Positions 16,960-26,478 are shown, counted from the stretch's first letter. The stretch: DNA of 64,000 nucleotides from Christensenellaceae bacterium (GCA_012518615.1 JAAYRU010000002.1:1-64000), one strand, 5' to 3'. The notes: generated from the sequence alone by a model not told the origin. Translations and numbers: made by a program.

Positions 16960-17889
16960 GTGCAGAGGAATTTTTCCACGCGATGGACTAAAATACGCAG
17001 CAATATATGGCGTAACCGTTATATATACATGATGGTAATACCTGTGCTTGTGTATCTAGCGCTATTTAAATATATGCCTATGTGGTTCTTAAGAACCTCT
17101 TTTTATGATTATAAGCTGCTAAAGGGCTTTGACGGCAGCAAGTTTGTAGGGCTTAAGTGGTTTAAGCGCCTTTTCTCAAACCCTAACCTGCTTAAATATA
17201 TAGGCAACACCTTAAGGCTTAACATAAGCGCGATGGTTTTTTTGTTCCCTCTGCCTATGATATTTGCCATACTACTAAACGAACTTCAAAGCAATCGGTT
17301 CAAAAAAACAGTGCAAACTATTTCCTACCTACCGCACTTTGTATCCACTGTTGTGCTCGTATCAATGATTACTACCATAGTATCGCCTAGCCTTGGCATA
17401 ATAGGCAAACTTGTAAGGGCTGCGGGCGGCACGCCTGTAAATTATTTGGCAGACCCTAATTATTTCGTGCCTATAAATGTTATTTCGGGCGCATGGCAGT
17501 CCGTGGGCTGGGACGCGGTTATATATGTTTCGGCGCTTTCCAGTATAGACCCCGGGCTATATGAAGCCGCACGCATAGACGGCGCAGGCAGGTTTAAGCA
17601 GATACTGCATGTAACCCTGCCCGGTATACTGCCCACATTTGTAATAATATTCATAATGCGTATGGGACAGATGCTAAACGTAAACTTTGAAAAAGTATAC
17701 CTGCTTCAAAACAACTTAAACCTGCCCGCCTCCGAGATGCTGCCTACATTCTCATACAAAACAGGTATGGAAAGCCGCAACTACGGCTATGCAACTGCGG
17801 TTGGCATGTTCAACTCCGTTATAAGCCTTATGCTTGTTATAATAGCAAACAAGATAAGCAAGCGCGTGTCGGATATTTCCCTTATGTAG
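16960..17889 (+). CDS. ABC transporter permease, LplB type
   Basis: About 309 residues with six membrane helices. It is the first gene of an LplB-LplC-LplA-type sugar importer. The EAA loop reads YEAARIDGAGRFKQIL. I chose the GTG at 16960 because AAAGGAG lies five bases upstream. The longer frame from the ATG at 16918 would overlap this ribosome site and adds a poor N-terminus. The typical LplB features NRYIYMMVIPVLVYLALF and a long periplasmic loop are present. Isoleucine is very often coded by ATA here. It is followed by the LplC-type gene after ten bases. Confidence 0.88.
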   Translation: MQRNFSTRWTKIRSNIWRNRYIYMMVIPVLVYLALFKYMPMWFLRTSFYDYKLLKGFDGSKFVGLKWFKRLFSNPNLLKYIGNTLRLNISAMVFLFPLPMIFAILLNELQSNRFKKTVQTISYLPHFVSTVVLVSMITTIVSPSLGIIGKLVRAAGGTPVNYLADPNYFVPINVISGAWQSVGWDAVIYVSALSSIDPGLYEAARIDGAGRFKQILHVTLPGILPTFVIIFIMRMGQMLNVNFEKVYLLQNNLNLPASEMLPTFSYKTGMESRNYGYATAVGMFNSVISLMLVIIANKISKRVSDISLM

Positions 17890-17899
17890 GCGGTGCGAT

Positions 17900-18811
17900 A
17901 TGGCTAAGGTAAAAAACAAGTACTTCATAAAGCGCTCAAGGGGAGAGAAAATATTCAACGTATTCAATGTAATACTAATGCTTATGCTTGTTATGTTCTT
18001 CCTTTTTCCGCTGTTTAATGTGGTTTCTATTTCATTAAGCAACGAACATGCTGTACTAAGGGGCGATGTTACCATATTCCCCGTAGGTTTTAACGGGCAG
18101 GCATACAAAAAGATATTCACCCACGCAAGTTTATGGACAGCAATAAAAAACTCCATAATAGTAGCGGGTGTTGGCTGCGTACTTAGCATACTGGCGCTAT
18201 CCATAGCGGCATATCCGCTTGCGTTTGGCAATTTCTACGGCAAAAAGCTATACAATATTTTAATACTTATAACCATGTGGTTTAACGGGGGTATAATACC
18301 CACCTTCCTTACCATATCCAACCTAGGGCTGCAAAACAGCCTATGGTCGCTTATACTTAACAGCCTTATAAGCGCATACTATGTAGTAATAGTACGCAGC
18401 TATTTTGAAAGCCTGCCGGAATCCATAGTAGAATCCGCCAAAATAGACGGCGCGAACGATTTTAAAATACTATTCCAGCTTATTATACCGCTTTCAAAGC
18501 CCGTGCTTGCAACAGTTGCCCTATGGGTTATAGTAGGCCACTGGAATGACTTTTTGAACCCCCTGCTGTTTATAGGCGCAAGGGATAAATTCACCCTGCA
18601 ATTAGTGCTAAAGGAAATGGTGCTAGACGCTGAAAGCAGCGTATATTCCATATCCGCCGGCGGCGACAGCGACACTGTAGGCGCCGCGGCGCTAGGTCAA
18701 CAGATACGAAACGCCGTGCTTGTAGTATCCATGATACCTATGGTTGTGCTGTACCCATTTTTACAAAGGTATTTTATAGAGGGTATTACGCTCGGCGCGG
18801 TAAAAGGCTAG
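17900..18811 (+). CDS. ABC transporter permease, LplC/YtcP type
   Basis: A 303-residue permease with about six helices and the EAA loop VESAKIDGANDFKILF. The N-terminal LFPLFNVVSISLSN and the C-terminal EGITLGAVKG are typical of LplC proteins. It pairs with the LplB-type gene just upstream and the binding protein just downstream. AGGCGGTG precedes the ATG. Confidence 0.9.
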   Translation: MAKVKNKYFIKRSRGEKIFNVFNVILMLMLVMFFLFPLFNVVSISLSNEHAVLRGDVTIFPVGFNGQAYKKIFTHASLWTAIKNSIIVAGVGCVLSILALSIAAYPLAFGNFYGKKLYNILILITMWFNGGIIPTFLTISNLGLQNSLWSLILNSLISAYYVVIVRSYFESLPESIVESAKIDGANDFKILFQLIIPLSKPVLATVALWVIVGHWNDFLNPLLFIGARDKFTLQLVLKEMVLDAESSVYSISAGGDSDTVGAAALGQQIRNAVLVVSMIPMVVLYPFLQRYFIEGITLGAVKG

Positions 18812-18864
18812 CTTTGTAGCGGGGGCTTACCCTGCTTCAATATAATTATTATAAGGAGGAAGAC

Positions 18865-20484
18865 ATGAAAAGACTTCTATCTCTGCTGCTCGCTCTTTCT
18901 ATGCTAATGGGGCTTTCAATAGCCATAGCGGAAACAGCGACCAGCGCACCGGATCCCAAAACCATACTCGATGGTGTAACGCTTGAGCCATCCAAGGGGC
19001 TTTACCTTGATGAGCACCTTGAAATCAGCGGCATGGGCATACACTTCAACAACTACCCCACGGAGTTTGACGGCTGCTACTACTTCCAGGCGATAGAAAA
19101 ACTTACCAACGCAAAAATAGTTATAGACTGGAGAACCGCCGATGGCTATGACACTCAGGTCGCAACCACCCTCGCCTCCGGCAAATTACCGGATATTATG
19201 GGCGCGGGCTCCTACGGCGTACTAAACCTAGCTAACGAAGGCGCAATAGTGGCGCTTGACGACTATCTGCACCTTATCCCCAACATAGTGGAAGCGGTTG
19301 GCGAAAAGCGCATGGCGGACTGGCGCCAAGCGGACGGCCATATCTACACCCTGCCCACTATAGTTGACGTGCCCGGCTCACAGAGCGTAATGGTACGCCA
19401 GGACTGGCTTGATAAACTGGGCCTTGAAGTACCCACAAATTGGGACGAATGGCTCACGCTATGGCGCGCAATCCGCGATAATGACCTTAACGGCAACGGC
19501 GACAATACAGATGAAATCCCCTTAGCGCTTGAAATGGGCCAGAGCGGCGAGCGCTGCATGGCAAGCCTGCTCAACGCCTTTGGCATAGCCGCCTCCGCGG
19601 ATACTCAGTTCTGCGTACTTGAAGACGGCACATACACAATGGTATACGAGCATCCTCGCTACTTTGAGTTCCTGCAGGCTGTACAGGATATGTACAAGGA
19701 AGGTCTTATAGACCCCGAGTTTACAATGCGTAAACAGGCGGAGCTATTCACCGCTATGGATACAGGTCTTGTCGGCACGGCGATGACATGGGCGGAGCGC
19801 GCAAGGCTATCCACCTATACCAACCGTGAAAGCGGCAACGAAGACGCGCTATGGACATGCGTTGCGCCCATAGTAGGCCCCTATGGCGACCAGATGACTC
19901 AAGAGCGCAAGGCAGTAACATCAGTATGGTGCATAACCACCGCAGCTGAAGAAGCCGGCAAGGTTGAGGATATCCTTAAGGTATTCAACTGGAACTACGG
20001 CAAAGAAGGTCTAATCCTTTACAACTACGGCATAGAAGGCAAGACATATGACATAGTTGACGGCAAATATGTATTAAAGCCCGAAATCGTCAAAAACGGC
20101 TTTGTAGACTACCGCGCAACCGGTATGGAATATGAGCCCTTCGGCGGTCGCTGGTTTACAGACGCATTCACGCAGTGCCTGTTCGCCGGCCAGAACATTG
20201 ACGAGCTGGACGACGCTTCCCAGTCCTTCTACAACGGCCTAGCGGTTGTAAACAACGACTATTTCTACCCCATGCCCCAGACGCTTGAAACAGAAGCCTA
20301 CACTGAATATAGGGGAGAGCTTATAACAGGCGCCGCAGGCGTATGCGTACTGAGAGACCAGTGCATAGCCGGGCAGATAACAGTTGACGAGTTCAAGGAA
20401 AAATACGAAGCCCTGAAAGACATGGGCCTGCAAGATGTAATAGACCAAGGCGCAGAAGCCTATGCAAAAATTATGGGTGAGTAA
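18865..20484 (+). CDS. Extracellular solute-binding protein, LplA type
   Basis: A 539-residue binding protein, the larger class that accompanies LplB/LplC permeases and often binds oligosaccharides. The signal peptide of about 22 residues ends AIA-E, again without a lipobox cysteine. An aromatic and acidic ligand cleft is suggested by many W, Y and D residues, and a calcium-binding-like DNDLNGNGDNTDE stretch lies near residue 210. AAGGAGG precedes the ATG by six bases. The gene ends in a clear terminator, so the operon has three genes and relies on an ATPase from elsewhere. Confidence 0.88.
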   Translation: MKRLLSLLLALSMLMGLSIAIAETATSAPDPKTILDGVTLEPSKGLYLDEHLEISGMGIHFNNYPTEFDGCYYFQAIEKLTNAKIVIDWRTADGYDTQVATTLASGKLPDIMGAGSYGVLNLANEGAIVALDDYLHLIPNIVEAVGEKRMADWRQADGHIYTLPTIVDVPGSQSVMVRQDWLDKLGLEVPTNWDEWLTLWRAIRDNDLNGNGDNTDEIPLALEMGQSGERCMASLLNAFGIAASADTQFCVLEDGTYTMVYEHPRYFEFLQAVQDMYKEGLIDPEFTMRKQAELFTAMDTGLVGTAMTWAERARLSTYTNRESGNEDALWTCVAPIVGPYGDQMTQERKAVTSVWCITTAAEEAGKVEDILKVFNWNYGKEGLILYNYGIEGKTYDIVDGKYVLKPEIVKNGFVDYRATGMEYEPFGGRWFTDAFTQCLFAGQNIDELDDASQSFYNGLAVVNNDYFYPMPQTLETEAYTEYRGELITGAAGVCVLRDQCIAGQITVDEFKEKYEALKDMGLQDVIDQGAEAYAKIMGE

Positions 20485-20511
20485 TCCATAATATTACAGC
20501 ATAAACTAGCC

Positions 20512-20541
20512 GCCATTCCCATATGGGAATGGCAGTTTTGT
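20512..20541 (+). terminator. Terminator of the LplABC-type operon
   Basis: GCCATTCCC (20512-20520) and GGGAATGGC (20525-20533) form a perfect nine-base stem with an ATAT loop, followed by AGTTTTGTT. Confidence 0.85.
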
Positions 20542-20601
20542 TATAAAAGCAATATAGTATTACACATTTTATTTTTTGCTCAACAAATTCTAATTTATCA
20601 T

Positions 20602-21459
20602 TTATTCTTCCTTAGAATTGTCTTCTGTTTTATATGCAACATCTTCAATAAGCTTAGAAAAATCAAGGGCGTTCCTTTGGGTAATAACAGGTTTTCCCGT
20701 CCTTGCTTCAATATCTTTTCTTGCATTTCCAGCAACAGTTCCACCCTCTTTAGCAAGCTCTTTATTCTCTTCTAATCCTAGGGGATTAAGGGCTTGAGTT
20801 AATTCAGTTGTAGTTGCCTCTGCAAGCATATTAAGAACAAGCTCCAAAGTAGACATATTATCCCTAAGATTTTCTTTCTTAAGATTTTTGAAATCCTTGT
20901 ATTGGCGAGTTGTCATCCCTGACCATGCTTTAGAAATTTCATTAGTGAGGATAGCGTATTCCACGCCTTCCTTTACACCGTGGTCTTTCCAAGCATCTGT
21001 CAGTTCTTTTCTAACCTGTATAGCTTGAAGTCTTTGATTAATCCATTCTCTGGAATAACCCTTTTTAAGATATGTTTGAAGAGCTCTATCTATAGTAAGT
21101 TCAGGGTCGATAATCTCATCAATTCTTTCTTTTCCCACTTCTGCTAACCACATTTTGAACGGTTCAGCTTTAGGCGACGGAATGGATTGAATTATACGAA
21201 AAATACCCTGAATATCTGCGACATCGGTGCTGTATTTTTTTCCATCTGAAGACTCCAATTTCAGTTGTCGACAAAATGTCGACAACTCAGATTTCTCATC
21301 TTCCGTCATCCTCTTCTTCACTCGATACCAATAATCTCTTGGGTTTTTGCTATCGGTCAAAACAGCAACAACATCAACAACCGAAAAGTACCATTCTTCT
21401 TTTTCGTTATCCCAAACAGAGCGTATTTCCTTGTTTTCATAAAGTTTTATCTCATTCAT
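20602..21459 (-). CDS. BRO-N domain protein (DinD/antirepressor-like)
   Basis: A 285-residue protein with an N-terminal BRO-N domain (residues 1 to about 110: IRSVWDNEKEEWYFSVVDVVAVLT, described here by its RSVWD...WYFSVVDV pattern). Its C-terminal half resembles DinD-like proteins, ending in a GGTVAGNARKDIEARTGKP segment. BRO-N domains bind DNA in phage antirepressors. DinD-type stand-alone copies are common in Clostridia, and their role is unclear. No other phage genes flank it, so this is a single accessory gene and not a visible prophage. GGAGG lies somewhat far (14 bases) from the ATG, and a closer TTAGG is also available. An extended -10 promoter lies upstream. Confidence 0.8.
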   Translation of the reverse strand: MNEIKLYENKEIRSVWDNEKEEWYFSVVDVVAVLTDSKNPRDYWYRVKKRMTEDEKSELSTFCRQLKLESSDGKKYSTDVADIQGIFRIIQSIPSPKAEPFKMWLAEVGKERIDEIIDPELTIDRALQTYLKKGYSREWINQRLQAIQVRKELTDAWKDHGVKEGVEYAILTNEISKAWSGMTTRQYKDFKNLKKENLRDNMSTLELVLNMLAEATTTELTQALNPLGLEENKELAKEGGTVAGNARKDIEARTGKPVITQRNALDFSKLIEDVAYKTEDNSKEE

Positions 21460-21575
21460 TTTAGCCTAATAATCCTCCAATATTGCTCCAATAAAGGCGT
21501 AAAGGTTATAAACCGTTAACGAAAAAAATACACCATATGTTCTATCAGCCTTAAGACTCTGTTGACGGATAGCCA

Positions 21576-21584
21576 ATTATAACA
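21576..21584 (-). promoter_or_regulatory. Extended -10 promoter of the BRO-N gene
   Basis: TGTTATAAT on the minus strand, about 115 bases before the ATG. No good -35 is visible, which is tolerable for an extended -10 promoter. Confidence 0.45.
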
Positions 21585-21619
21585 AAACACTCAAAAGAGG
21601 GATAGCACCCACTCCACAC

Positions 21620-22777
21620 CTAATCAATACACCTTCTATCGGGCATTATTCCTTCATAAACCTTTCTTTTCTTGTCTTCATACATAGAATCATCGATTTT
21701 CTTAAGAAAATCATCTATTGACTCACGCTTATTATTGTATGTACCGCAACCGATTGAAAAATTTATCGCATAAGGTGTATTTTCCGATTCATTGAACAAT
21801 GCCGCCTTATTATTAATGGTATCAATCATATCTATAATTTCTTTATGAGATTTTACATTCATTAATATAATAAACTCATCGCCCCCGTACCTGCAAGTTA
21901 CCCCTTTATCTCCCACAGCTGTATGTAACATTTTTCCAACTTTAGAAATAGCGTCATCTCCTACGCTATGTCCGAATCTATCGTTTATGCTTTTGAAATT
22001 ATTAATGTCTAACATAATTCCGGCGGTTAATCCAGCATTATCCTTTTTATCGCCTAACACTAACAATAAGTTGTTTAAGTACTGTCTGTTAAACAGTCCC
22101 GACAGCTGGTCTACATAAGACGATTCGTTTTGAAGATTGACATATAAAGAAATCAACCCGACAGACGCGCCAAGCCACACAAGTGAGTATCCATAGAATA
22201 AAAACTGCAACAAGCTTCCAAGCACAATAGGCGCAATAAACATGGAAACAGGCAGAAACAAACGCTTTTGCGTCTTTCCCCGATGCATATATATTAATAT
22301 AACCGCATAAGCCATATAAAAATATGTAACAACATAAGGAATGATATTTAAATTTGTTCTATGATAAACATTATATTGGTCGATTTCATAAAATACGGGT
22401 GTAAATATGTTTATTAAGCAGCCGATTATAGTTAGTATAGAGGGTATAGCCATAAAAGGGTATATTCGCTTTATTCTTTTAATGTCCGCAAACAACTTAA
22501 AGTCCGAATATATTATCGAAAAATAAACTAATAAAGTACTGTTACTGAACAAAATGGCGTTTAGCACCAATGAAAACGTACGATATTCCATTTTGCCATC
22601 CATCAAAAAAGTAACCACTTCTATAATACATTGAATAATATTAATGAATACCATCCCGAAGAACATCTTTTCGCCAAGCAATCCATGACGTATTGATTTT
22701 TTTGAACTAAAAATAATAACTAGTAACAACAGTATCGCTGTTCCGTTTGCAATAAATATCGCCGGAAAATTAACCAT
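21620..22777 (-). CDS. Membrane diguanylate cyclase, GGDEF (copy 1)
   Basis: A 385-residue protein with seven predicted N-terminal membrane helices (to about residue 210) and a C-terminal GGDEF domain that would make cyclic di-GMP in the cytoplasm. The active-site motif is intact (CRYGGDEFIIL), and LDINNFKSINDRFGHSVGDD is the metal/nucleotide-binding segment. At the inhibitory I-site position the sequence is GDKG and not RxxD, so product inhibition is probably lost. GAGGAGG precedes the ATG. The protein is closely similar to the gene at 23189-24352, evidence of a tandem duplication. No EAL or HD-GYP protein is encoded in the window. Confidence 0.88.
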   Translation of the reverse strand: MVNFPAIFIANGTAILLLLVIIFSSKKSIRHGLLGEKMFFGMVFINIIQCIIEVVTFLMDGKMEYRTFSLVLNAILFSNSTLLVYFSIIYSDFKLFADIKRIKRIYPFMAIPSILTIIGCLINIFTPVFYEIDQYNVYHRTNLNIIPYVVTYFYMAYAVILIYMHRGKTQKRLFLPVSMFIAPIVLGSLLQFLFYGYSLVWLGASVGLISLYVNLQNESSYVDQLSGLFNRQYLNNLLLVLGDKKDNAGLTAGIMLDINNFKSINDRFGHSVGDDAISKVGKMLHTAVGDKGVTCRYGGDEFIILMNVKSHKEIIDMIDTINNKAALFNESENTPYAINFSIGCGTYNNKRESIDDFLKKIDDSMYEDKKRKVYEGIMPDRRCID

Positions 22778-23188
22778 TTATCATACGCCTCCTCTTTACC
22801 TGTAATCATATCCCTTTTCACATTAGTACGCCGATAATAATCCGAAAACCTTTTCAAAACCGCATATTTTAAGTTTTCCTGAGTACTTCCTTAAATTATT
22901 GCGTAAAACTTAGAATTATATACAGTTAATCTACCTACAAGGCTAAAGAGCCATTTTTTAACATTTGTTTTTTATCATGTGCATAATACACACAATTATT
23001 ATATATGTTTCTTGAGTTATTTCAAGTATTTTTGGAAATTTATTTCCGCTAGTTTAAACACAAGATTATACGTCTCTTTTTCTGATGTTTTTTTCGTGCA
23101 AAACCCAAGCTAGGTTACGGAAAACAGTCTGCAACAACAAGCCGCTGAACCATTAAATGTGATGCCATATAAAGGTGATTTATATATT
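22778..23188 (-). other. Intergenic region between the two GGDEF genes
   Basis: This 411-base AT-rich gap holds the promoter listed at 22998-23025, a small stem (GGCT/AGCC, near 22940-22955) followed by Ts on the plus strand, and a leader of roughly 215 bases for copy 1. I looked for a cyclic di-GMP riboswitch and saw no convincing match. No gene is visible. Confidence 0.55.
22998..23025 (-). promoter_or_regulatory. Promoter of GGDEF copy 1
   Basis: On the minus strand, TTGAAA and TATAAT are separated by 16 bases. The leader to the ATG at 22777 would be about 215 bases. Confidence 0.5.
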
Positions 23189-24352
23189 TTATATATTGCA
23201 TCTTCTATCGGGAATTGTTCCTTCGCAAATTTTTCTCCTTTTCTCTTCATACATAGAAGTATCGATTTTCTTTAAAAAATCGTCTATTGACTCACGCTTA
23301 CTATCGTATGTACCATAACCGATTGAAAAATTTATATTATAAGGTTTCTTTCCTGATTCATTTAGCGCTGTTTCTAGTGTTTTAATAACATCAATCATGT
23401 CAATAATTTCTTCCTGAGAATTTACATCCATTAAAATAATAAACTCATCGCCACCATACCTGCATATTACCCCTTTTTCACCCACAGCTTTATGTAACAT
23501 CTTCCCAACTGTAGAAATAGCATCATCTCCTACGCTATGACCAAATCTATCATTTATGCTTTTAAAACTATCAATATCTAACATGATTCCGGCAGTTAAG
23601 CTGGCAGTATCCTTTCTTTTACTATACATTAACAATAAGTTGCCTAAGTACTGTCTGTTAAATAATCCCGATAGCATATCTACATAAGAGGCTTCATTTT
23701 GAACATTGATGTATAAATAAATCATCCCTAAAGACACGCCGAGCCAAACAAGAGAGTATCCATAAAAGAAGAACTGCAAAAGACTTCCAATCAAAATAGG
23801 AATCATAAACATAACAGCAGGAAGAAACAAATATTTATGTACTTTCTTTCGATACGAATAGATTAATATAACCCCATATGCTAGATATAAATAAGTAACG
23901 GCATATGGAATTATGTATAAATCCGTCCTCTGATAAATATTATTATTATCAACCACAAAAAATACAGGCGTCACTAAGTTTATTAAGCAGCCGATTATAA
24001 TTATTACCGCGGGTATAGCTACAAAAGGGTATATCCGCTTGATTCTGTTTATATCTGTAAACAGCTTATAATCTACATATATTGTCCAAAAAAAGGCAAA
24101 AACAATATTAGCAATGAATAAAATGGCGTTTAGCGCTATCAACAAGGCATGATATCCGAATATCATTTTGCCATCCATCAAAAAAACAACAGTTTCTATA
24201 ACGCATTGCACAATATTTAAAATAACCATAGTAAAGAATATCTTTTCGTCAAGCAAAACATGGCGCAGTGGTCTTTTGAAACTTAACAAAATAATTAACA
24301 ATAACATTACTGCTATTCCATTTGCAATGAATATCGCCGGAAGATTAATCAT
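23189..24352 (-). CDS. Membrane diguanylate cyclase, GGDEF (copy 2)
   Basis: About 387 residues from the ATG at 24352, chosen because GAGGAGGTG lies eight bases upstream. A longer frame to 24490 adds 46 residues that have no counterpart in copy 1 and cross the promoter. There are seven predicted membrane helices, then a GGDEF domain with intact CRYGGDEFIIL and LDIDSFKSINDRFGHSVGDD. The I-site position is GEKG, so feedback inhibition is probably absent. Sequence and leader are homologous to copy 1, so the duplication included the ribosome-site region. The signal sensed by the membrane part is unknown. Confidence 0.88.
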   Translation of the reverse strand: MINLPAIFIANGIAVMLLLIILLSFKRPLRHVLLDEKIFFTMVILNIVQCVIETVVFLMDGKMIFGYHALLIALNAILFIANIVFAFFWTIYVDYKLFTDINRIKRIYPFVAIPAVIIIIGCLINLVTPVFFVVDNNNIYQRTDLYIIPYAVTYLYLAYGVILIYSYRKKVHKYLFLPAVMFMIPILIGSLLQFFFYGYSLVWLGVSLGMIYLYINVQNEASYVDMLSGLFNRQYLGNLLLMYSKRKDTASLTAGIMLDIDSFKSINDRFGHSVGDDAISTVGKMLHKAVGEKGVICRYGGDEFIILMDVNSQEEIIDMIDVIKTLETALNESGKKPYNINFSIGYGTYDSKRESIDDFLKKIDTSMYEEKRRKICEGTIPDRRCNI

Positions 24353-24379
24353 TTCTAACGCACCTCCTCTTTGCCTGTA

Positions 24380-24408
24380 ATTATATCCGTTTTCACTACA
24401 CTGTTCAA
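24380..24408 (-). promoter_or_regulatory. Promoter of GGDEF copy 2
   Basis: TTGAAC, 17 bases, TATAAT on the minus strand, ending only about 28 bases before the ATG. The aligned place in copy 1 reads CGGCGT for the -35 and TATGAT for the -10, so this promoter has decayed there. Confidence 0.6.
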
Positions 24409-24529
24409 TTAAAATACGCCAAAAACCTTTTTTAGACAAAATATGCGTATAAGGGCAGCTTATACATAAAAAACAATTCCTGCGGGACACAATCCGCCCT
24501 GTGATATTCGCTCAGCTTTGTGCTTTTTA

Positions 24530-24538
24530 TGTTATAAT
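24530..24538 (+). promoter_or_regulatory. Extended -10 promoter of the flavoprotein gene
   Basis: TGTTATAAT on the plus strand, 34 bases before the TTG start. No matching -35 at 16-18 bases was seen. Confidence 0.5.
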
Positions 24539-24572
24539 TTATACTGTATATTAATAAAGGAGGAGAACACAT

Positions 24573-26441
24573 TTGAGAAAACGTATCATTTCCCTGATTC
24601 TTTCCCTGGCAATGCTTTTGTCGCTTTCTAGCCTAGTAATGGCAGAAACATTCGAAGGCGAAGCTGAAGGCTATGGCGGCAATCTTAAGGTAGCTGTTAC
24701 CATAGAAGATGGCAAAGTAACCAATATTGAAGTGCTGGAATCCCTCGAAACCGCAGGCATTTCCGACCCCGCATTTGAAAGGGTACCCCAGGCAATTATC
24801 GACAACCAGTCCGTAGCGGTTGACACGGTAGGCGGTTGCACCCTAACTAGCAATGCCCTAATAGAAGCTGTTACAGCAGCATGGCTCGCTTCAGGCGCTA
24901 GCCTTGAAGACATATCCAAAGAAGTCGCAGTAGAAGCAGGCGAAAAAGAGCTTGAAACTAAGACTGCCGATGTAGTAATAATAGGCGCTGGCGGTTCCGG
25001 CATGACGGCAGCGGTAGAAGTACTGCGCGCAGGCGGCAGCGTACTACTTATCGACAAAATGCCCTCTATAGGCGGCAATACCATAGCAGCGGGTTCTGCC
25101 CTTAATGCCGCAGGCAGCGAAATCCAAAAGACAGGCACCATGGCAGCTTCCAGCATAGAAGCGGTTGAAGAGCTGCTAGCCCTCGAAGCCAAGAACGATG
25201 ACATGAAGCGCTGGCAGGAGAGCATCCGCAAGGATCTTGACGCCTATATCGCTTCCGGTGAAAACTATGTGTTTGACACTGTAGACCTTCACAAACTGCA
25301 AACCTACGTAGGCGGCGACTATGTTGCTAACACCGCTTTGCTTGATGTATTTGGCGATGGAGCTCCCGGCGCGCTTGATTATCTTGAAGAGCTTGGCATG
25401 GAATGGCAGCCGAGGATTACTGCGGCAGTCGGCGCTACATGGCAGCGCTCACACCAGCCCGCCCGTGTATTTGGCGGCGCAGGCAGCGACTTTGTGCTTC
25501 CCCAGTACAACTTTGTAAAGGAAAACGGCGGCGAATTTGCCCTTGAGCATAAGGCTGATGAGCTAATCGTAGAAGACGGACGAGTAGTTGGCGTAAAGGG
25601 CGCTGCAAATGACGGCACTCCCTTTGAATTCCGCGCAAACAAGGGCGTTATACTTGCAACCGGCGGCTTTGGCGCCAATGTTGAAATGCGCCAGAAATAT
25701 AACACCTTCTGGGCAACCCTAGACGAAAGCGTTCCCACAACCAACCAGCCCTGCGCAACCGGTGACGGTATTGAAATGGCGCTTGCGGTTGGAGCTAACC
25801 TAGTTGGCATGGAATGGATACAGATTATCCCCTCCGGCGATGCCAGCCTGTCCGCTTCAGTTGCGAACGAAATGTACATAAACAATGAAGGCAAACGCTT
25901 TGTAGCAGAAGACGAGCGCCGCGACGTTCTCTCCGGTGCAATACTTCAGCAGCCTGATACTTTCTGCTGGAAGATATCAAGCGGCTACTCCGTAGACGAT
26001 ATCCAGCAAGGTTACGACTACAAGGGCAACAAGATTGTAGACCTAGTTACAGCCGGAAAAGGCTACTTAGGTGATACAGTTGAAGAGCTTGCCAATGAAA
26101 TAGGCGTAGATGCTGAAAACCTTAAGGCAGAAGTAGAAACCTTTAACAAAGCCTTTAACGGCGAAATAGAAGACCCCTTCGGCCGTAAGCTCTACGAGTA
26201 CCCCATGGACAAGGGACCGTACTATGCAACTCTTTGCTATGCCAAGGTTCACCACACAATGGGCGGCGTTGAAATTAACACCAACTGTGAAGTGCTTGAT
26301 ACCGATGGCAATCCTATACCCGGCCTATTCGCCTGCGGCGAAGTTACCGGCGGCATACACGGCGGCAACCGCTTGGGCGGCAACGCAATTGCAGATATTA
26401 TAGTGTTCGGTCAGATTGCAGGTAAGAACGCTGTAAAGTAA
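24573..26441 (+). CDS. Secreted FMN-binding/FAD reductase (fumarate/urocanate reductase-like)
   Basis: A 622-residue flavoprotein. A signal peptide (to about residue 24, VMA-E) is followed by an FMN-binding domain (about 26-110) with the flavinylation-type motif DTVGGCTLTS. Its Thr would carry covalent FMN, although the usual SGAT is GGCT here. Then comes a fumarate-reductase-like FAD domain starting DVVIIGAGGSGMTAA (about residue 130), with the closing GGIHGGNRLGGNAIAD segment. Such secreted reductases pass electrons to an organic acceptor outside the cell (fumarate, urocanate, cinnamates and others), and the acceptor cannot be told here. It starts with TTG after AAAGGAGGAG. It lies just upstream of the pyruvate formate-lyase block, which fits a role in anaerobic electron disposal. 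Confidence 0.87.
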   Translation: MRKRIISLILSLAMLLSLSSLVMAETFEGEAEGYGGNLKVAVTIEDGKVTNIEVLESLETAGISDPAFERVPQAIIDNQSVAVDTVGGCTLTSNALIEAVTAAWLASGASLEDISKEVAVEAGEKELETKTADVVIIGAGGSGMTAAVEVLRAGGSVLLIDKMPSIGGNTIAAGSALNAAGSEIQKTGTMAASSIEAVEELLALEAKNDDMKRWQESIRKDLDAYIASGENYVFDTVDLHKLQTYVGGDYVANTALLDVFGDGAPGALDYLEELGMEWQPRITAAVGATWQRSHQPARVFGGAGSDFVLPQYNFVKENGGEFALEHKADELIVEDGRVVGVKGAANDGTPFEFRANKGVILATGGFGANVEMRQKYNTFWATLDESVPTTNQPCATGDGIEMALAVGANLVGMEWIQIIPSGDASLSASVANEMYINNEGKRFVAEDERRDVLSGAILQQPDTFCWKISSGYSVDDIQQGYDYKGNKIVDLVTAGKGYLGDTVEELANEIGVDAENLKAEVETFNKAFNGEIEDPFGRKLYEYPMDKGPYYATLCYAKVHHTMGGVEINTNCEVLDTDGNPIPGLFACGEVTGGIHGGNRLGGNAIADIIVFGQIAGKNAVK

Positions 26442-26478
26442 GCTATAAAACCCTACCGGATTTCCGGTACTCAACTTA

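Noticed and set aside
20602..21459. BRO-N gene as a sign of a prophage
   Set aside because: No integrase, terminase, capsid or lysis genes flank it, and the neighbours are ordinary chromosomal genes.
22778..23188. Possible cyclic di-GMP riboswitch between the GGDEF genes
   Set aside because: I looked for the conserved loop and tetraloop-receptor pattern of class I and did not find it on either strand. Only small stems are present.
24353..24490. N-terminal extension of GGDEF copy 2
   Set aside because: It crosses a good promoter and has no counterpart in copy 1. The ATG at 24352 has a strong ribosome site.
25379..25894. Long minus-strand frames inside the flavoprotein gene and similar antisense frames elsewhere
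   Set aside because: They mirror codon bias of the real genes on the other strand, lack ribosome sites and show no protein family features.
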